Shown here: one piece after another, positions 7,535 through 15,288 of the stretch
How positions within the stretch are numbered: position 1 is the stretch's first letter
How the letters are laid out: every line of letters begins with the position of its first letter
Source: Aquabacterium sp.
Lineage (GTDB): Bacteria > Pseudomonadota > Gammaproteobacteria > Burkholderiales > Burkholderiaceae_C
Length of the DNA: 32,193 bases
NCBI GenBank assembly: GCA_030654555.1
Contig: JAURXG010000271.1
Coordinates: forward strand, 1 to 32,193
Direction of reading: 5' to 3'
Position numbers and translations under genes: made by a program
The notes under the pieces: model-generated
What the model was told of the DNA's origin: nothing
Database searches by the model: none
What the model saw: the letters and a program-made list of their open reading frames with translations, nothing else

Positions 7535-7888
7535 ATGCACACCCACACCACCCTGGCCCTGCGCCCGATCGCCGACACCGTCTGCGTGGCACCTCAACTC
7601 ACGCCCGAGGCGATGGCCGAGGCGGCCCGCATCGGCTTCAAGAGCGTGGTCAACAACCGGCCCGACTTCGAGCATGGCCCCGACCAGCCGACCAGCGCCG
7701 CCATCGAGGCCGCCGCCATCGCCGCCGGGCTGCAGTACCGCCACCTGCCGGTGGACGGCGGCTATCAGTCGCCGGAGCAGATCGCCGCGATGGCGAAGCT
7801 GCTGGCCGAGTTGCCGCAGCCGCTGCTGATGTTCTGCCGCTCGGGCGCCCGCTCGACCCGCCTGTACCACCAGGCCCTGGCGCTCTGA
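7535..7888 (+). CDS. DUF442/TIGR01244-type sulfurtransferase or phosphatase-fold protein
   Basis: 117 residues. The motif FCRSGARST near the C-terminus is the catalytic loop C-x4-R shared by rhodaneses and the DUF442 domain of Blh-type proteins; the upstream part (VAPQLTPEAM, SVVNNRPDFE, YRHLPVDGGYQSPEQI) matches that domain well. Family members are linked to sulfide and persulfide metabolism or beta-lactamase-hydrolase-like proteins, here as a stand-alone domain. ATG 7535 is chosen over TTG 7526. Twelve bases separate yqeY from it, so the two are probably co-transcribed. Confidence 0.83.
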   Translation: MHTHTTLALRPIADTVCVAPQLTPEAMAEAARIGFKSVVNNRPDFEHGPDQPTSAAIEAAAIAAGLQYRHLPVDGGYQSPEQIAAMAKLLAELPQPLLMFCRSGARSTRLYHQALAL

Positions 7889-7918
7889 CCGCGCCGGGCC
7901 GGCGCGCCGGCGCCGCGC

Positions 7919-9244
7919 CTACTTGAAGAACAGCGCGACGACGCCCAGCGTCAGCGACGGGAAGAACAGCAGCAGCAGCATGCGCAGCATGTCGCTGGCG
8001 AGAAAGGGCCACACGCCCTTGTAGGTCTCGCTCATCGGCACGTCGCGCGCGATGCTGTTGACCACGTAGACGTTCAGCCCCACCGGCGGCATCGTCATGC
8101 CGATGCCCACGGTCATCAGCACCAGGATGCCGAACCAGATCGCCTTGCCCTCGGGCGCCAGGCCGAACAGGTCGAGCGCCATCACCGCGGGGAAGATCAC
8201 GGGGATCGTCAGCAGCATCATCGACAGCTCGTCCATCACGCAGCCCAGCACGATGTAGGTGGCCAGGATGGCGCCGATGATCCACAGCGGCGCCACCTGC
8301 AGATGCCCCACCCAGTCGGCCACGCGCGCGGGCATCTGGGTCAGCGCCAGGGCCGAGTTCATCATGTCGGCGCCCAGGAAGATCATGAACACCATGGCCG
8401 AGGTTTCGGCGGTGCCGATGAAGCTGCGCTTGATGCCCTGCAGGCCCAGCTCGCGCCGCGCCAGCGATGCGATGAAGGTGCCCACCGCGCCCACCGCCGC
8501 GCCCTCGGTGGGCGAGAAGATGCCGCCGTAGATGCCGCCGAAGACCACCACGAAGATCACCGCGATCGGCCACACCTGCGCCAGCGCGGCCCAGCGCTCG
8601 GCCCAGGGGGCCGGCTCGCTGGGCTGGGCCAGGCTGGGGTTGAGGCGGCAGACGATGGCGATGACCGTGAGGTAGCCGATCACCGCCAGGATGCCGGGCA
8701 ACATGGCCGCGGCAAACAGCTTGCCGATGTTCTGCTCGGTGAGGATGGCATACACCACCAGCGGCACCGAGGGCGGGATCAGGATGCCCAGCGTGCCGCC
8801 GCAGGCCAGCGCCGCGGTGGTGAGCCGACCCTGGTAGCCGTGGGCCCTCATCTCGGGGTAGGCCACCTGGGTGATGGTGGCCGAGGTGGCCACGCTGGAG
8901 CCGCACACCGCGCCGAAGGCCGCCGCCGACAGGATGGCTGCCATCGCCAGCCCGCCGCGGATGTGCCCGACGAACGCGGCCGCCGCCTTGAACAGCGCCC
9001 TCGACAAGCCGCCCTGCGTGGCGAACTGCCCCATCAGCAGGAACAGAGGGATCACCGACAGGTCGTACACCGTCAGCCGCGCCACGGCACTGCCCTTGAG
9101 CAGGTTCAGCAGCGCCATGTCGTTGGTCATGGCCATGTAGCCCAGCGCGCCGGGGATGAACATGGCCACCGCGATGGGGATGCGCAGCGCCATCAGTGCC
9201 AGCATGCCGGCAAAGATCAACAGACCGATGGTGCCGGGGCTCAT
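7919..9244 (-). CDS. dctM: TRAP transporter large permease (DctM), system 1
   Basis: 441-residue inner-membrane protein with about a dozen hydrophobic helices; the DctM subunit carries the substrate path of TRAP (sodium-coupled, binding-protein-dependent) transporters. Recognisable: IFAGMLALMALRIPIAVAMF at the start, CGSSVATSATI, GGTLGILIPPSVPLVVYAIL, SPTEGAAVGAVGTF and the C-terminal GMTMPPVGLNVYVVNSIA. The start overlaps the dctQ stop (ATGA at 9241–9244). The upstream open frame that runs to 9589 is inside dctQ and is ignored. It is the last gene of the Rieske–methyltransferase–TRAP cluster. Confidence 0.95.
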   Translation of the reverse strand: MSPGTIGLLIFAGMLALMALRIPIAVAMFIPGALGYMAMTNDMALLNLLKGSAVARLTVYDLSVIPLFLLMGQFATQGGLSRALFKAAAAFVGHIRGGLAMAAILSAAAFGAVCGSSVATSATITQVAYPEMRAHGYQGRLTTAALACGGTLGILIPPSVPLVVYAILTEQNIGKLFAAAMLPGILAVIGYLTVIAIVCRLNPSLAQPSEPAPWAERWAALAQVWPIAVIFVVVFGGIYGGIFSPTEGAAVGAVGTFIASLARRELGLQGIKRSFIGTAETSAMVFMIFLGADMMNSALALTQMPARVADWVGHLQVAPLWIIGAILATYIVLGCVMDELSMMLLTIPVIFPAVMALDLFGLAPEGKAIWFGILVLMTVGIGMTMPPVGLNVYVVNSIARDVPMSETYKGVWPFLASDMLRMLLLLFFPSLTLGVVALFFK

Positions 9245-9750
9245 GCCACCACCCCGTCGGCCGTGGCTTCGGCGCCCACGTCCAGGCCTCGCAACTGGCG
9301 CTGGCCCTGCCACAGCGCGATCAGCGCGGTGAGTGCCAGGCCCGGCGCCAGCATCGCGTAGGCCCACCACATCGGCAGGCCGATGATCATGGTGGTCTCG
9401 CCCGCGTCCATCACCGCCAGCGCGCCCGCGGCGGTGCGCGCGGACAACAGCAGGCACATCACCGCCAGCAGGATCGAGCCGATGCCGTCGAGCGCGCGGG
9501 TGCTGCGCTGCGGCAGCTTCGTGGTGAAGAAGTCGACGATGATGTTCGCGCCATGCAGCTGGCACCAGGGCAGGCACAACGAGATGCACAGCGCGATGCC
9601 CATCTGCATCAGCTCCACGTCACCCTGGATCGGCGTGGACAAGGTGGCGCGCAGCAACACGCTGACGACCGTCAGCACGGCCAGTGCGCTGGCCGCCGCA
9701 CCGCCCACCAGGGCAAACCACAGCGCGATGCGCTTGAACCAGGCGTGCAT
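9241..9750 (-). CDS. dctQ: TRAP transporter small permease (DctQ), system 1
   Basis: 169 residues with four hydrophobic segments, the usual topology of the TRAP small subunit. LMQMGIALCISLCLPWCQLHGANIIVDFFT is the family core. GGAG lies nine bases before ATG 9750. It is coupled to dctM by a four-base overlap. A 100-base gap with two stem-loops separates it from the upstream dctP, which would lower permease relative to binding-protein synthesis. Confidence 0.93.
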   Translation of the reverse strand: MHAWFKRIALWFALVGGAAASALAVLTVVSVLLRATLSTPIQGDVELMQMGIALCISLCLPWCQLHGANIIVDFFTTKLPQRSTRALDGIGSILLAVMCLLLSARTAAGALAVMDAGETTMIIGLPMWWAYAMLAPGLALTALIALWQGQRQLRGLDVGAEATADGVVA

Positions 9751-9784
9751 GCCGACTGCTCCGATCAGGCTTCAGATTTGAGAA

Positions 9785-9805
9785 ACGCGCCCACCTGGGG
9801 CGCGT
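9785..9805 (-). terminator. Attenuator-like hairpin between dctP and dctQ
   Basis: On the minus strand ACGCGCCC and GGGCGCGT pair perfectly over 8 bp with a five-base loop and are followed by TTCT, i.e. a short U-rich tail. It would act as a partial terminator in the middle of the TRAP operon. Confidence 0.55.
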
Positions 9806-9814
9806 CTTGCAGGG

Positions 9815-9843
9815 CGCGGCACGCACCGGCGTGCGCTGCCGCG
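9815..9843 (-). other. Stable stem-loop just after dctP
   Basis: CGCGGCACGCAC (9815–9826) pairs with GTGCG-C-TGCCGCG (9831–9843): 12 bp with a single bulged base and a four-base loop, seven bases downstream of the dctP stop. It probably protects the dctP message 3' end. Confidence 0.55.
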
Positions 9844-9850
9844 AGGGACC

Positions 9851-10882
9851 TTACTTGCGGTACTTGACCAGCAGATCGCGGGCGTCCTGCAGCATCTGCT
9901 TGCCGGGCTGGCCGCGCTTGTCCATGTCGACCACGAAGTCGTCGTACAGCGGCGCGGCGGCCTTGACCCAGTTGTCCAGTTCGGAGGCCGGAATCATCGT
10001 GAAGGTGTTGCCCCGCTCCTGGGCCAGCTTGCGGCCCGCGGCCTGGCTGCTGTCCCAGATCTTGCCGATGGCCTGCGAGTAGGCCGCGCCGGCGTTGTTG
10101 TCGATCACCTTCTTCAGATCGGCCGGCAGGCTGTCGTACTTGGCCTGGTTCATCGCGAAGACGAACACCGCGCTGTAGAGCGCCGGGCGCGACGGATCGG
10201 TCTCGCTGTGGAACTTGACCATCTCGTGCAGCTTCAGCGAGGGCATCACCTCCCAGGGCAGCAGGAAGCCGTCGATGGTGCCCTTGCTCACCGCGTCGAC
10301 CACCGCCGGCAGCGGCATGCCCACCGGGCTGGCGCCCAGCCGCGCCAGCAGCTTGTTGGTCTGCCGCGTGGGGGCGCGCATCTTCAGCCCCTTGAAGTCG
10401 TCGAGCGTCTTGATCGCCTTCTCACGGGTGTGCACATAACCCTCGTCGTGCACCCAGATGGCCAGGACCTTGGTGCCGGGGAATTCCTTCAGGGCGTACT
10501 TCTGCAGGTAGTCCCAGGCCGCGCGTGCGCCCACCTCGGCCGAGTTGGTCATGAACGGCAGCTCGAACACCTCCAGCGCCGGGAAGCGGCCGGCGGTGTA
10601 GCCCGGCAACGTGATGACCACGTCGGCCACGCCGTCCTTGACCTGGTCGACCAGCTGCTGCGGCGTGCCGCCCATGCTCATCGCCGGATAGACCTGGCAC
10701 TTCAGCTTGTTGGCCGACTCCTTGGCGATCTTGTCGCACCACGGTGCGATCACGTTGACCGCCGCCATGGCCTGCGTGTTCCAGATGTGGTGGAACTTCA
10801 GCGTCACTTCCTGGGCCTGGGCGAAAGGCGCCAGCGCCAGGGTGGCGGCCAGCGCCAGGGCGGAACGAAGGGTTCTTGTCAT
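9851..10882 (-). CDS. dctP: TRAP transporter substrate-binding protein (DctP), system 1
   Basis: 343-residue periplasmic binding protein. Signal peptide residues 1–23 (TRTLRSALALAATLALAPFAQA). The mature part begins EVTLKFHHIWN, has GVADVVITLPGY near 85, and carries the family motif FKGLKMRAPT with Arg169, the residue that normally binds the substrate carboxylate, followed by LGASPVGMPLPAVVDAVSKGTIDG. A carboxylate-bearing ligand is thus expected; an aromatic or methoxylated acid would suit the adjacent Rieske oxygenase, but this is inference. ATG 10882 has GGAGA nearby (TGGAGACGTCGC). The open frame extends upstream to 10960 without support. Confidence 0.93.
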   Translation of the reverse strand: MTRTLRSALALAATLALAPFAQAQEVTLKFHHIWNTQAMAAVNVIAPWCDKIAKESANKLKCQVYPAMSMGGTPQQLVDQVKDGVADVVITLPGYTAGRFPALEVFELPFMTNSAEVGARAAWDYLQKYALKEFPGTKVLAIWVHDEGYVHTREKAIKTLDDFKGLKMRAPTRQTNKLLARLGASPVGMPLPAVVDAVSKGTIDGFLLPWEVMPSLKLHEMVKFHSETDPSRPALYSAVFVFAMNQAKYDSLPADLKKVIDNNAGAAYSQAIGKIWDSSQAAGRKLAQERGNTFTMIPASELDNWVKAAAPLYDDFVVDMDKRGQPGKQMLQDARDLLVKYRK

Positions 10883-11011
10883 GCGACGTCTCCAGAGGGT
10901 CTTGATGAATGCTTCAGGCCAGGATGATGCGGCGCCGCGCCGGGGGTGCCTAGCGGACAAACGCGCAAGCGCGCCCAGCCAGTGGCACGGCCCCGGCGGC
11001 GTGGATGGGTG

Positions 11012-12142
11012 TCAGCCCCACACGTCCTGCGCCGTCTCCACCACCAGGCGCAGCTTGGCGCGCTGCGCCTCGACCGCGATGTTGTTGCCGTGCACGGTGC
11101 TGGAGAAGCCGCACTGCGGGCTGAGGCACAGCTGGTCGAGCGGCGCGTACTTCGCGGCCTCGTCGATGCGGCGCTTCAGCGCGTCCTTGCTCTCCATTTC
11201 GCCGAACTTGGTGGTCACCAGGCCCAGTACCACGATCTTGCCTTTGCTCAAGTAGCGCAGCGGGCGGAAGTCGCCCGATCGCTCGTCGTCGTACTCGAGG
11301 AAGAAGGCGTCGAGGTTCATCTCCGACAGCAGGGCCTCGGCCACCGGCTCGTAGTTGCCGGCCGCCGCGTGCGTGCTCTTGAAGTTGCCGCGGCACAGGT
11401 GCATGGCCAGCGTCATGCCGGCGGGCTTGTGCGCCACCACCTTGTTGATGAAGCCGGCGTAGCGGTGCGGCAGCTCGTTGGGATCATCGCCGCGTTGGCG
11501 GGCCGCCTCGCGCATCTTCTCGTCGCACAGGTAGGCCAGGTTGGTGTCGTCCATCTGCACGTAGCGGCAGCCGGCATCGAACAGGCTCTGCAGTTCGTCG
11601 CCATAGGCCTTGGCCACGTCGTCGTAGAACGCCGGCTCCAGCTCGGGATAGGCCTCGCGGCTGATGCCGGCACGGCCACCGCGGAAGTGCAGCATCGTGG
11701 GCGAGGGGATGGTCACCTTGGGCGTCAGGCCCGGGTTTGCGAATGACCCGACCTGGCTCTTCAGGTACTCGAAATCGGCGCGCTGGATGTCCTTGACGTG
11801 GCGCACCTTGTCGATGACGCGGATCACCGGCGGCGCCAGCTCCTCGCTGCCATCGGCACGCTTCACCGTCACCGGGATGTCGGTCTTCACGCCACCCAAC
11901 TGCTCGAGGAAGTCGATGTGGAAGTAGGTGCGGCGGAACTCGCCGTCGGTGATGCTCTGCAGGCCCACTTCCTGCTGGAACTTCACGATCTCGGTGATGG
12001 CCTTGTCTTCGACCGCACGCAGCTGCTCGGCGGTGATCTCCTTCTTGACGAAGAACTGCTCGCGCGCGTCCAGCAGGTACTTGGGCCGCAGGAAGCTGCC
12101 CACATGGTCGGCACGGAACGGCGGGGTGGTGCGAAGGCTCAT
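11012..12142 (-). CDS. Short MetE-like (cobalamin-independent methionine synthase family) methyltransferase
   Basis: 376 residues, half the length of MetE: only the catalytic C-terminal barrel is present. It opens with FRADHVGSFLRP, typical of the family, contains QSITDGEFRR and YVQMDDTNLAYL, and keeps the likely zinc ligands: His and Cys in AMHLCRGNF, Glu in FFLEYDD and Cys in SPQCGFSS. Such stand-alone domains transfer methyl or alkyl groups to thiols. In this cluster it could take a methyl group from a substrate or product of the Rieske enzyme, or simply regenerate methionine. CGGAGACACC precedes ATG 12142. The 122-base leader has a GAGGCC/GGCCTC hairpin (12201–12217). The acceptor cannot be deduced. 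Confidence 0.88.
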   Translation of the reverse strand: MSLRTTPPFRADHVGSFLRPKYLLDAREQFFVKKEITAEQLRAVEDKAITEIVKFQQEVGLQSITDGEFRRTYFHIDFLEQLGGVKTDIPVTVKRADGSEELAPPVIRVIDKVRHVKDIQRADFEYLKSQVGSFANPGLTPKVTIPSPTMLHFRGGRAGISREAYPELEPAFYDDVAKAYGDELQSLFDAGCRYVQMDDTNLAYLCDEKMREAARQRGDDPNELPHRYAGFINKVVAHKPAGMTLAMHLCRGNFKSTHAAAGNYEPVAEALLSEMNLDAFFLEYDDERSGDFRPLRYLSKGKIVVLGLVTTKFGEMESKDALKRRIDEAAKYAPLDQLCLSPQCGFSSTVHGNNIAVEAQRAKLRLVVETAQDVWG

Positions 12143-12200
12143 GGTGTCTCCGGAGGGATCCGATCGACCTCGGGTCGACCGTTGGGTGGGGAATTGTGAT

Positions 12201-12217
12201 GAGGCCGGGCAGGCCTC
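12201..12217 (-). other. Hairpin in the reductase–methyltransferase gap
   Basis: GAGGCC (12201–12206) and GGCCTC (12212–12217) form a perfect six-base stem around a five-base loop, in the 122-base gap between the reductase stop and the methyltransferase start. No U-run follows, so it is more likely an mRNA processing or stability element than a terminator. Confidence 0.35.
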
Positions 12218-12264
12218 AGATCGAAACGCCTGGATAGCTGTTATCGCAGCTCGGCATGGCCGGG

Positions 12265-13248
12265 TCAGCGTGGATCGGGTCGGAACGCGGTGTCGAGCAC
12301 CAGCCCGCCGCCGCGCACCCGCGACACGCAGGCACAGATGCGGTGGTTGGCGGCGCGCTCGGTGGGGCCGAGGAACACGTCGTGGTGGTCGATGCGGCCC
12401 TGCACCTCGATCACGTCCATCGCGCACAGGCCGCATTCTCCGCGCTGGCAATCGCTGAGGGTGTCGATGCCGTGCAACTCCAGCGCCTGCAGCAGCGTCT
12501 GGTCGGTGGGCACGTCGAACTGCAGGCCATGGCGCGGCAGCTTCACCCAGAACGGCTCGGCGGCCGTGGCATCGGCGCCGAAGGTCTCGAAGCGCAGGCC
12601 ATGCGCCGGCCGGCCAGCGGCCTGCCAGGCTTGCTGGGCGTCGCGGATCAGCCCCGACGGCCCGCACAGCAGCAGCTCGCCTTGCGCATGCAGGCGTGCC
12701 AGCTCGGCGCCCAGGTCCAGCCGCTGGCCGGCGGTGCTGACGAAGGTCTGCAGCCGATCGCCCAGCAGCGTGCGCAGCGATTCGACATAGACCAGCTCGG
12801 CCTCGCTGCGCGCGGCGTACAGCAGGCGCAGGTCGGCCCCGCGCGCCACCAGCGCCTGGGCCATGGCCACCAGCGGCGTGATGCCGATGCCACCGGCCAC
12901 CAGCAGATACTGCGGCGCGCGGCTCGGCAGCTCGAAGTGGTTCTGCGGCGGCAGCACCTCGATCGACGCCCCCTCGGCCAGCGCATGCACGGCGGCCGAG
13001 CCACCGCGGCTGGGCTCGCAGCGCTTGACGGCGATGCGCCAGGCACCGCTGCCATCGGGCAGGCCGACCAGCGAGTACGAGCGGGTGAGCGTGCGCCCGT
13101 CGGGCAGCGCCAGGCGCAGTTGCAGGTGGCTGCCCGGCGCGTAACGCTCGCAGCCGCCCTCGGGCACGATCTGCAGCTCACGCACCGTGGGGCTGAGCGC
13201 GGTGATGCGGCGCACGGTGGCACGCCGCCAGTCTTGGGTGGAACGCAT
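12265..13248 (-). CDS. VanB/PDR-type oxidoreductase (FMN, NAD and [2Fe-2S])
   Basis: 327-residue electron-transfer partner of a Rieske oxygenase, taking electrons from NAD(P)H through FMN to a plant-type [2Fe-2S] centre. Domains: FMN-binding barrel with LTRSYSLVGLP (about 1–100), nucleotide-binding domain with LLVAGGIGITPLVAMAQAL (about 105–220) and the ferredoxin domain (about 235–327) with Cys267-x4-Cys272-x2-Cys275-x29-Cys305. This order is that of phthalate dioxygenase reductase and VanB. It lies in the same operon as the Rieske gene, separated from it by the regulator. All expected cofactor motifs are intact. Confidence 0.94.
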   Translation of the reverse strand: MRSTQDWRRATVRRITALSPTVRELQIVPEGGCERYAPGSHLQLRLALPDGRTLTRSYSLVGLPDGSGAWRIAVKRCEPSRGGSAAVHALAEGASIEVLPPQNHFELPSRAPQYLLVAGGIGITPLVAMAQALVARGADLRLLYAARSEAELVYVESLRTLLGDRLQTFVSTAGQRLDLGAELARLHAQGELLLCGPSGLIRDAQQAWQAAGRPAHGLRFETFGADATAAEPFWVKLPRHGLQFDVPTDQTLLQALELHGIDTLSDCQRGECGLCAMDVIEVQGRIDHHDVFLGPTERAANHRICACVSRVRGGGLVLDTAFRPDPR

Positions 13249-13290
13249 GGGAGATGGGGCCTGGGCGTCGGGGTGGAGAGACGGGCGAGT

Positions 13291-14076
13291 TCAGCGCCCG
13301 GCGTGGCGGATCAGCCGCGCGCCGGGCAGGCTCAACAAACCCTGCTGGCTCTGCAGCGCCTCGCGCAGGTTGGCATGGGCCAGCCGGGCATGCTCCTGCA
13401 TCACCGCATCGGCGCGGGCGGCCTCGCGGCGGGCGATGGCGTCGAGCACCGCACGGTGCTGCGATTGCGCCACCACCAGCGCATCCCGTGCAAAGTCGCC
13501 GCTGGCGCGCAGCATCACGAAGCCGTTGGGCGAGGCGAACGGCAGCGTCACCACCCGCTCGATCTGGCGCTGCACCAGCACGCTGCCGGCGGCTTCGGCC
13601 AGCAGCCGGTGAAAGCGCCCGTTCTGCTCGATGTAGGCCTCGAACGCCGCGGCGCTGAGGGCCGGCGGTGCCAGCAGTTCGTCGATGCGCTCCACGCTGT
13701 CGCGCAAGGCGGCCAGCACCAGCGCCGGGGCGCCGCGCTCGGCCGCCAGCCGCGCCGCCAGGCCTTCCAGCGTGCCGCGCAGCTCGATCGCGTCGCAGAT
13801 GTCGGTCTCGGAGAAATCACGCACCGCGAAGCCGCCACCGGCCAGCGCCTCGAGCAAGCCCTCCTCGGCCAGCCGCACCAGCGCGGCGCGCACCGGCGTG
13901 CGCGAGACGCCCAGCCGCTCGACCAGGGCCAGCTCGGGGATGCGCACGCCCGGCGCCAGCTCACCGCCCAGGATCAGCTCGCGCAGCCGCAGCTGCGCGC
14001 GCACCGTCTGCGAGCCACCGCCGTCGTCGGCGTCGACGTCCCGCGCGGGTGACGCGGCCTTCAGGGCCACGCTCAT
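13291..14076 (-). CDS. GntR-family regulator, FadR/FCD subfamily
   Basis: 261 residues. N-terminal winged helix-turn-helix (about 20–90; LRELILGGELAPGVRIPELALVERLGVSRTPVRAAL), the typical GntR start, followed by an FCD ligand domain (about 100–250) with RGTLEGLAARLAAE and EQNGRFHRLLAEAAG, which holds the metal-ligand histidine. FCD regulators sense small carboxylic acids, often the pathway substrate or product, and repress their operon. The start overlaps the Rieske stop (ATGA, 14073–14076), with GAGGG five bases upstream inside the oxygenase gene, so it is made together with its target; the operator candidate lies at 15161–15180. Confidence 0.93.
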   Translation of the reverse strand: MSVALKAASPARDVDADDGGGSQTVRAQLRLRELILGGELAPGVRIPELALVERLGVSRTPVRAALVRLAEEGLLEALAGGGFAVRDFSETDICDAIELRGTLEGLAARLAAERGAPALVLAALRDSVERIDELLAPPALSAAAFEAYIEQNGRFHRLLAEAAGSVLVQRQIERVVTLPFASPNGFVMLRASGDFARDALVVAQSQHRAVLDAIARREAARADAVMQEHARLAHANLREALQSQQGLLSLPGARLIRHAGR

Positions 14077-15143
14077 GCCACCCTCAGCGGGATGCTGCGC
14101 GCACCCGTCGACGGCCCTTCGGCCGCCACCAGGCGATCGATCAACTTGCGCGCCCACATCGAGCCGGCGTCGATGTTGAGGTTGTAGAACTGGTGGTCGG
14201 GGTGCTCGTCGATGGCGCGCTGCTGGGCTTCGAGCACCGCCTCGTCCTCGCGGAAGATGCCCGACACGCCCTCGCGCAGCTCGTGCGTGATGCGCTGCTC
14301 GTTGAGGCAGTAGTTGCGTGCAAAGGCCCAGAAGTAGTGGCAGCTGCCGTCGGTCTCGGGCGTGATGGTGTTGAGCACGAAGCCGTTGACGCCCTGGCTG
14401 CGGTCACCCTGCGGCGCCCCCGTGCCCGCCACCGCCACGCCCACGTCGATGGCCACGGTGCACGGCGCCTCGAAGCGGATGATCTGCCAGCGGTCCACCG
14501 GGCCGACATGGCCCCGCGCATGGCGGATCTGCCCGGCCCAGAACGGCGGCGGCGTGATGTTCTCCATCCAGCGGGTGACGGTGGCGAAGCGCTCGCCATG
14601 GGTGGCCACGAACGGCGCCTCGGCCACGGCCCGATCGCCGATGCTGCCGCCGTGCACGAAGGTCTCGTGCGTCAGGTCCATCAGGTTGTCGACCACCAGC
14701 CGGTAGTCGCACTTCACGTGGATCATCTTGCCGTCGCCGGTCCAGTCGGCGTCGTCGTTCCAGTGCAGGTCGGGGATCAGCGCCGGATCGGCCAGCAGGG
14801 CATCCCCCGGCCACACCCAGACGAAGCGGTGCTTCTGCACCACCGGAAAACTGCGCACGCAGGCCGAGGGGTTCAAGGTCTCCTGCGACGGCATGTGCGT
14901 ACAGCGACCGTCGGCGTTGAATACAAGACCGTGGTAACCGCAGACCACCTCGTCCCCCTCCAACCGGCCCATCGACAGCGGCAGCAGGCGGTGCCAGCAG
15001 GCGTCCTCCAGCGCCACCGGCGTGCCGTCCAGCTGCCGATAGAGCACCATCTTCCTGTTGCAGATGGTGCGCGGCAGCAGGCTGCGCTTCAACTCCACGT
15101 CGTAGGCGGCGGCATACCAGGCGTTCAGCGGGAAATGGGACAT
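14073..15143 (-). CDS. Rieske non-haem iron oxygenase, VanA-like
   Basis: 356 residues. Rieske domain at the N-terminus with Cys49-x-His51 and Cys68-x2-His71 binding the [2Fe-2S] centre (CWHRLLPLS, CGYHGL). The mononuclear iron site lies in DNLMDLTHETFVH with Asp156 as electron bridge and His159/His164 as ligands. Length and domain order match the single-component aromatic O-demethylase group (vanillate demethylase, toluenesulfonate methyl-monooxygenase) rather than the larger ring dioxygenases with beta subunits, and no beta subunit is present. Expected reaction: oxidative removal of a methyl group or hydroxylation of a side chain of a small acid. First gene of the operon; ATG 15143 is the only start that yields MSHFPLNAWYAAAYD. 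Confidence 0.93.
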   Translation of the reverse strand: MSHFPLNAWYAAAYDVELKRSLLPRTICNRKMVLYRQLDGTPVALEDACWHRLLPLSMGRLEGDEVVCGYHGLVFNADGRCTHMPSQETLNPSACVRSFPVVQKHRFVWVWPGDALLADPALIPDLHWNDDADWTGDGKMIHVKCDYRLVVDNLMDLTHETFVHGGSIGDRAVAEAPFVATHGERFATVTRWMENITPPPFWAGQIRHARGHVGPVDRWQIIRFEAPCTVAIDVGVAVAGTGAPQGDRSQGVNGFVLNTITPETDGSCHYFWAFARNYCLNEQRITHELREGVSGIFREDEAVLEAQQRAIDEHPDHQFYNLNIDAGSMWARKLIDRLVAAEGPSTGARSIPLRVA

Positions 15144-15160
15144 GGGCAGGCCTCTGACGG

Positions 15161-15180
15161 CATGTATGTATACAACCTGT
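15161..15180. promoter_or_regulatory. Candidate operator of the GntR/FCD regulator
   Basis: TGTATACA (15167–15174) is a perfect eight-base palindrome inside an AT-rich island (ATGTATGTATACAACCTGTATT) in otherwise very GC-rich DNA, 18 bases upstream of the Rieske start. FCD-type GntR regulators such as VanR and FadR bind short palindromes of the TnGTATACnA type. It lies in the divergent gap, so it could also affect the peptidase gene. Confidence 0.55.
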
Positions 15181-15288
15181 ATTTTGATAGGCCCTGCATC
15201 CCTCGCACCTGGTGTTTTCCCGAGGTCGAGAAGCCCGCCGCGCCGCTGCGGTAGGCTTGCCAGCAAACAACTTGAGGGAGTTGAAACC

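Noticed and set aside
12265..13248. VanB-type reductase as the missing electron donor of the P450 ferredoxin
   Set aside because: It carries its own [2Fe-2S] domain and sits in the Rieske operon; P450 ferredoxins of this type use a separate FAD reductase.
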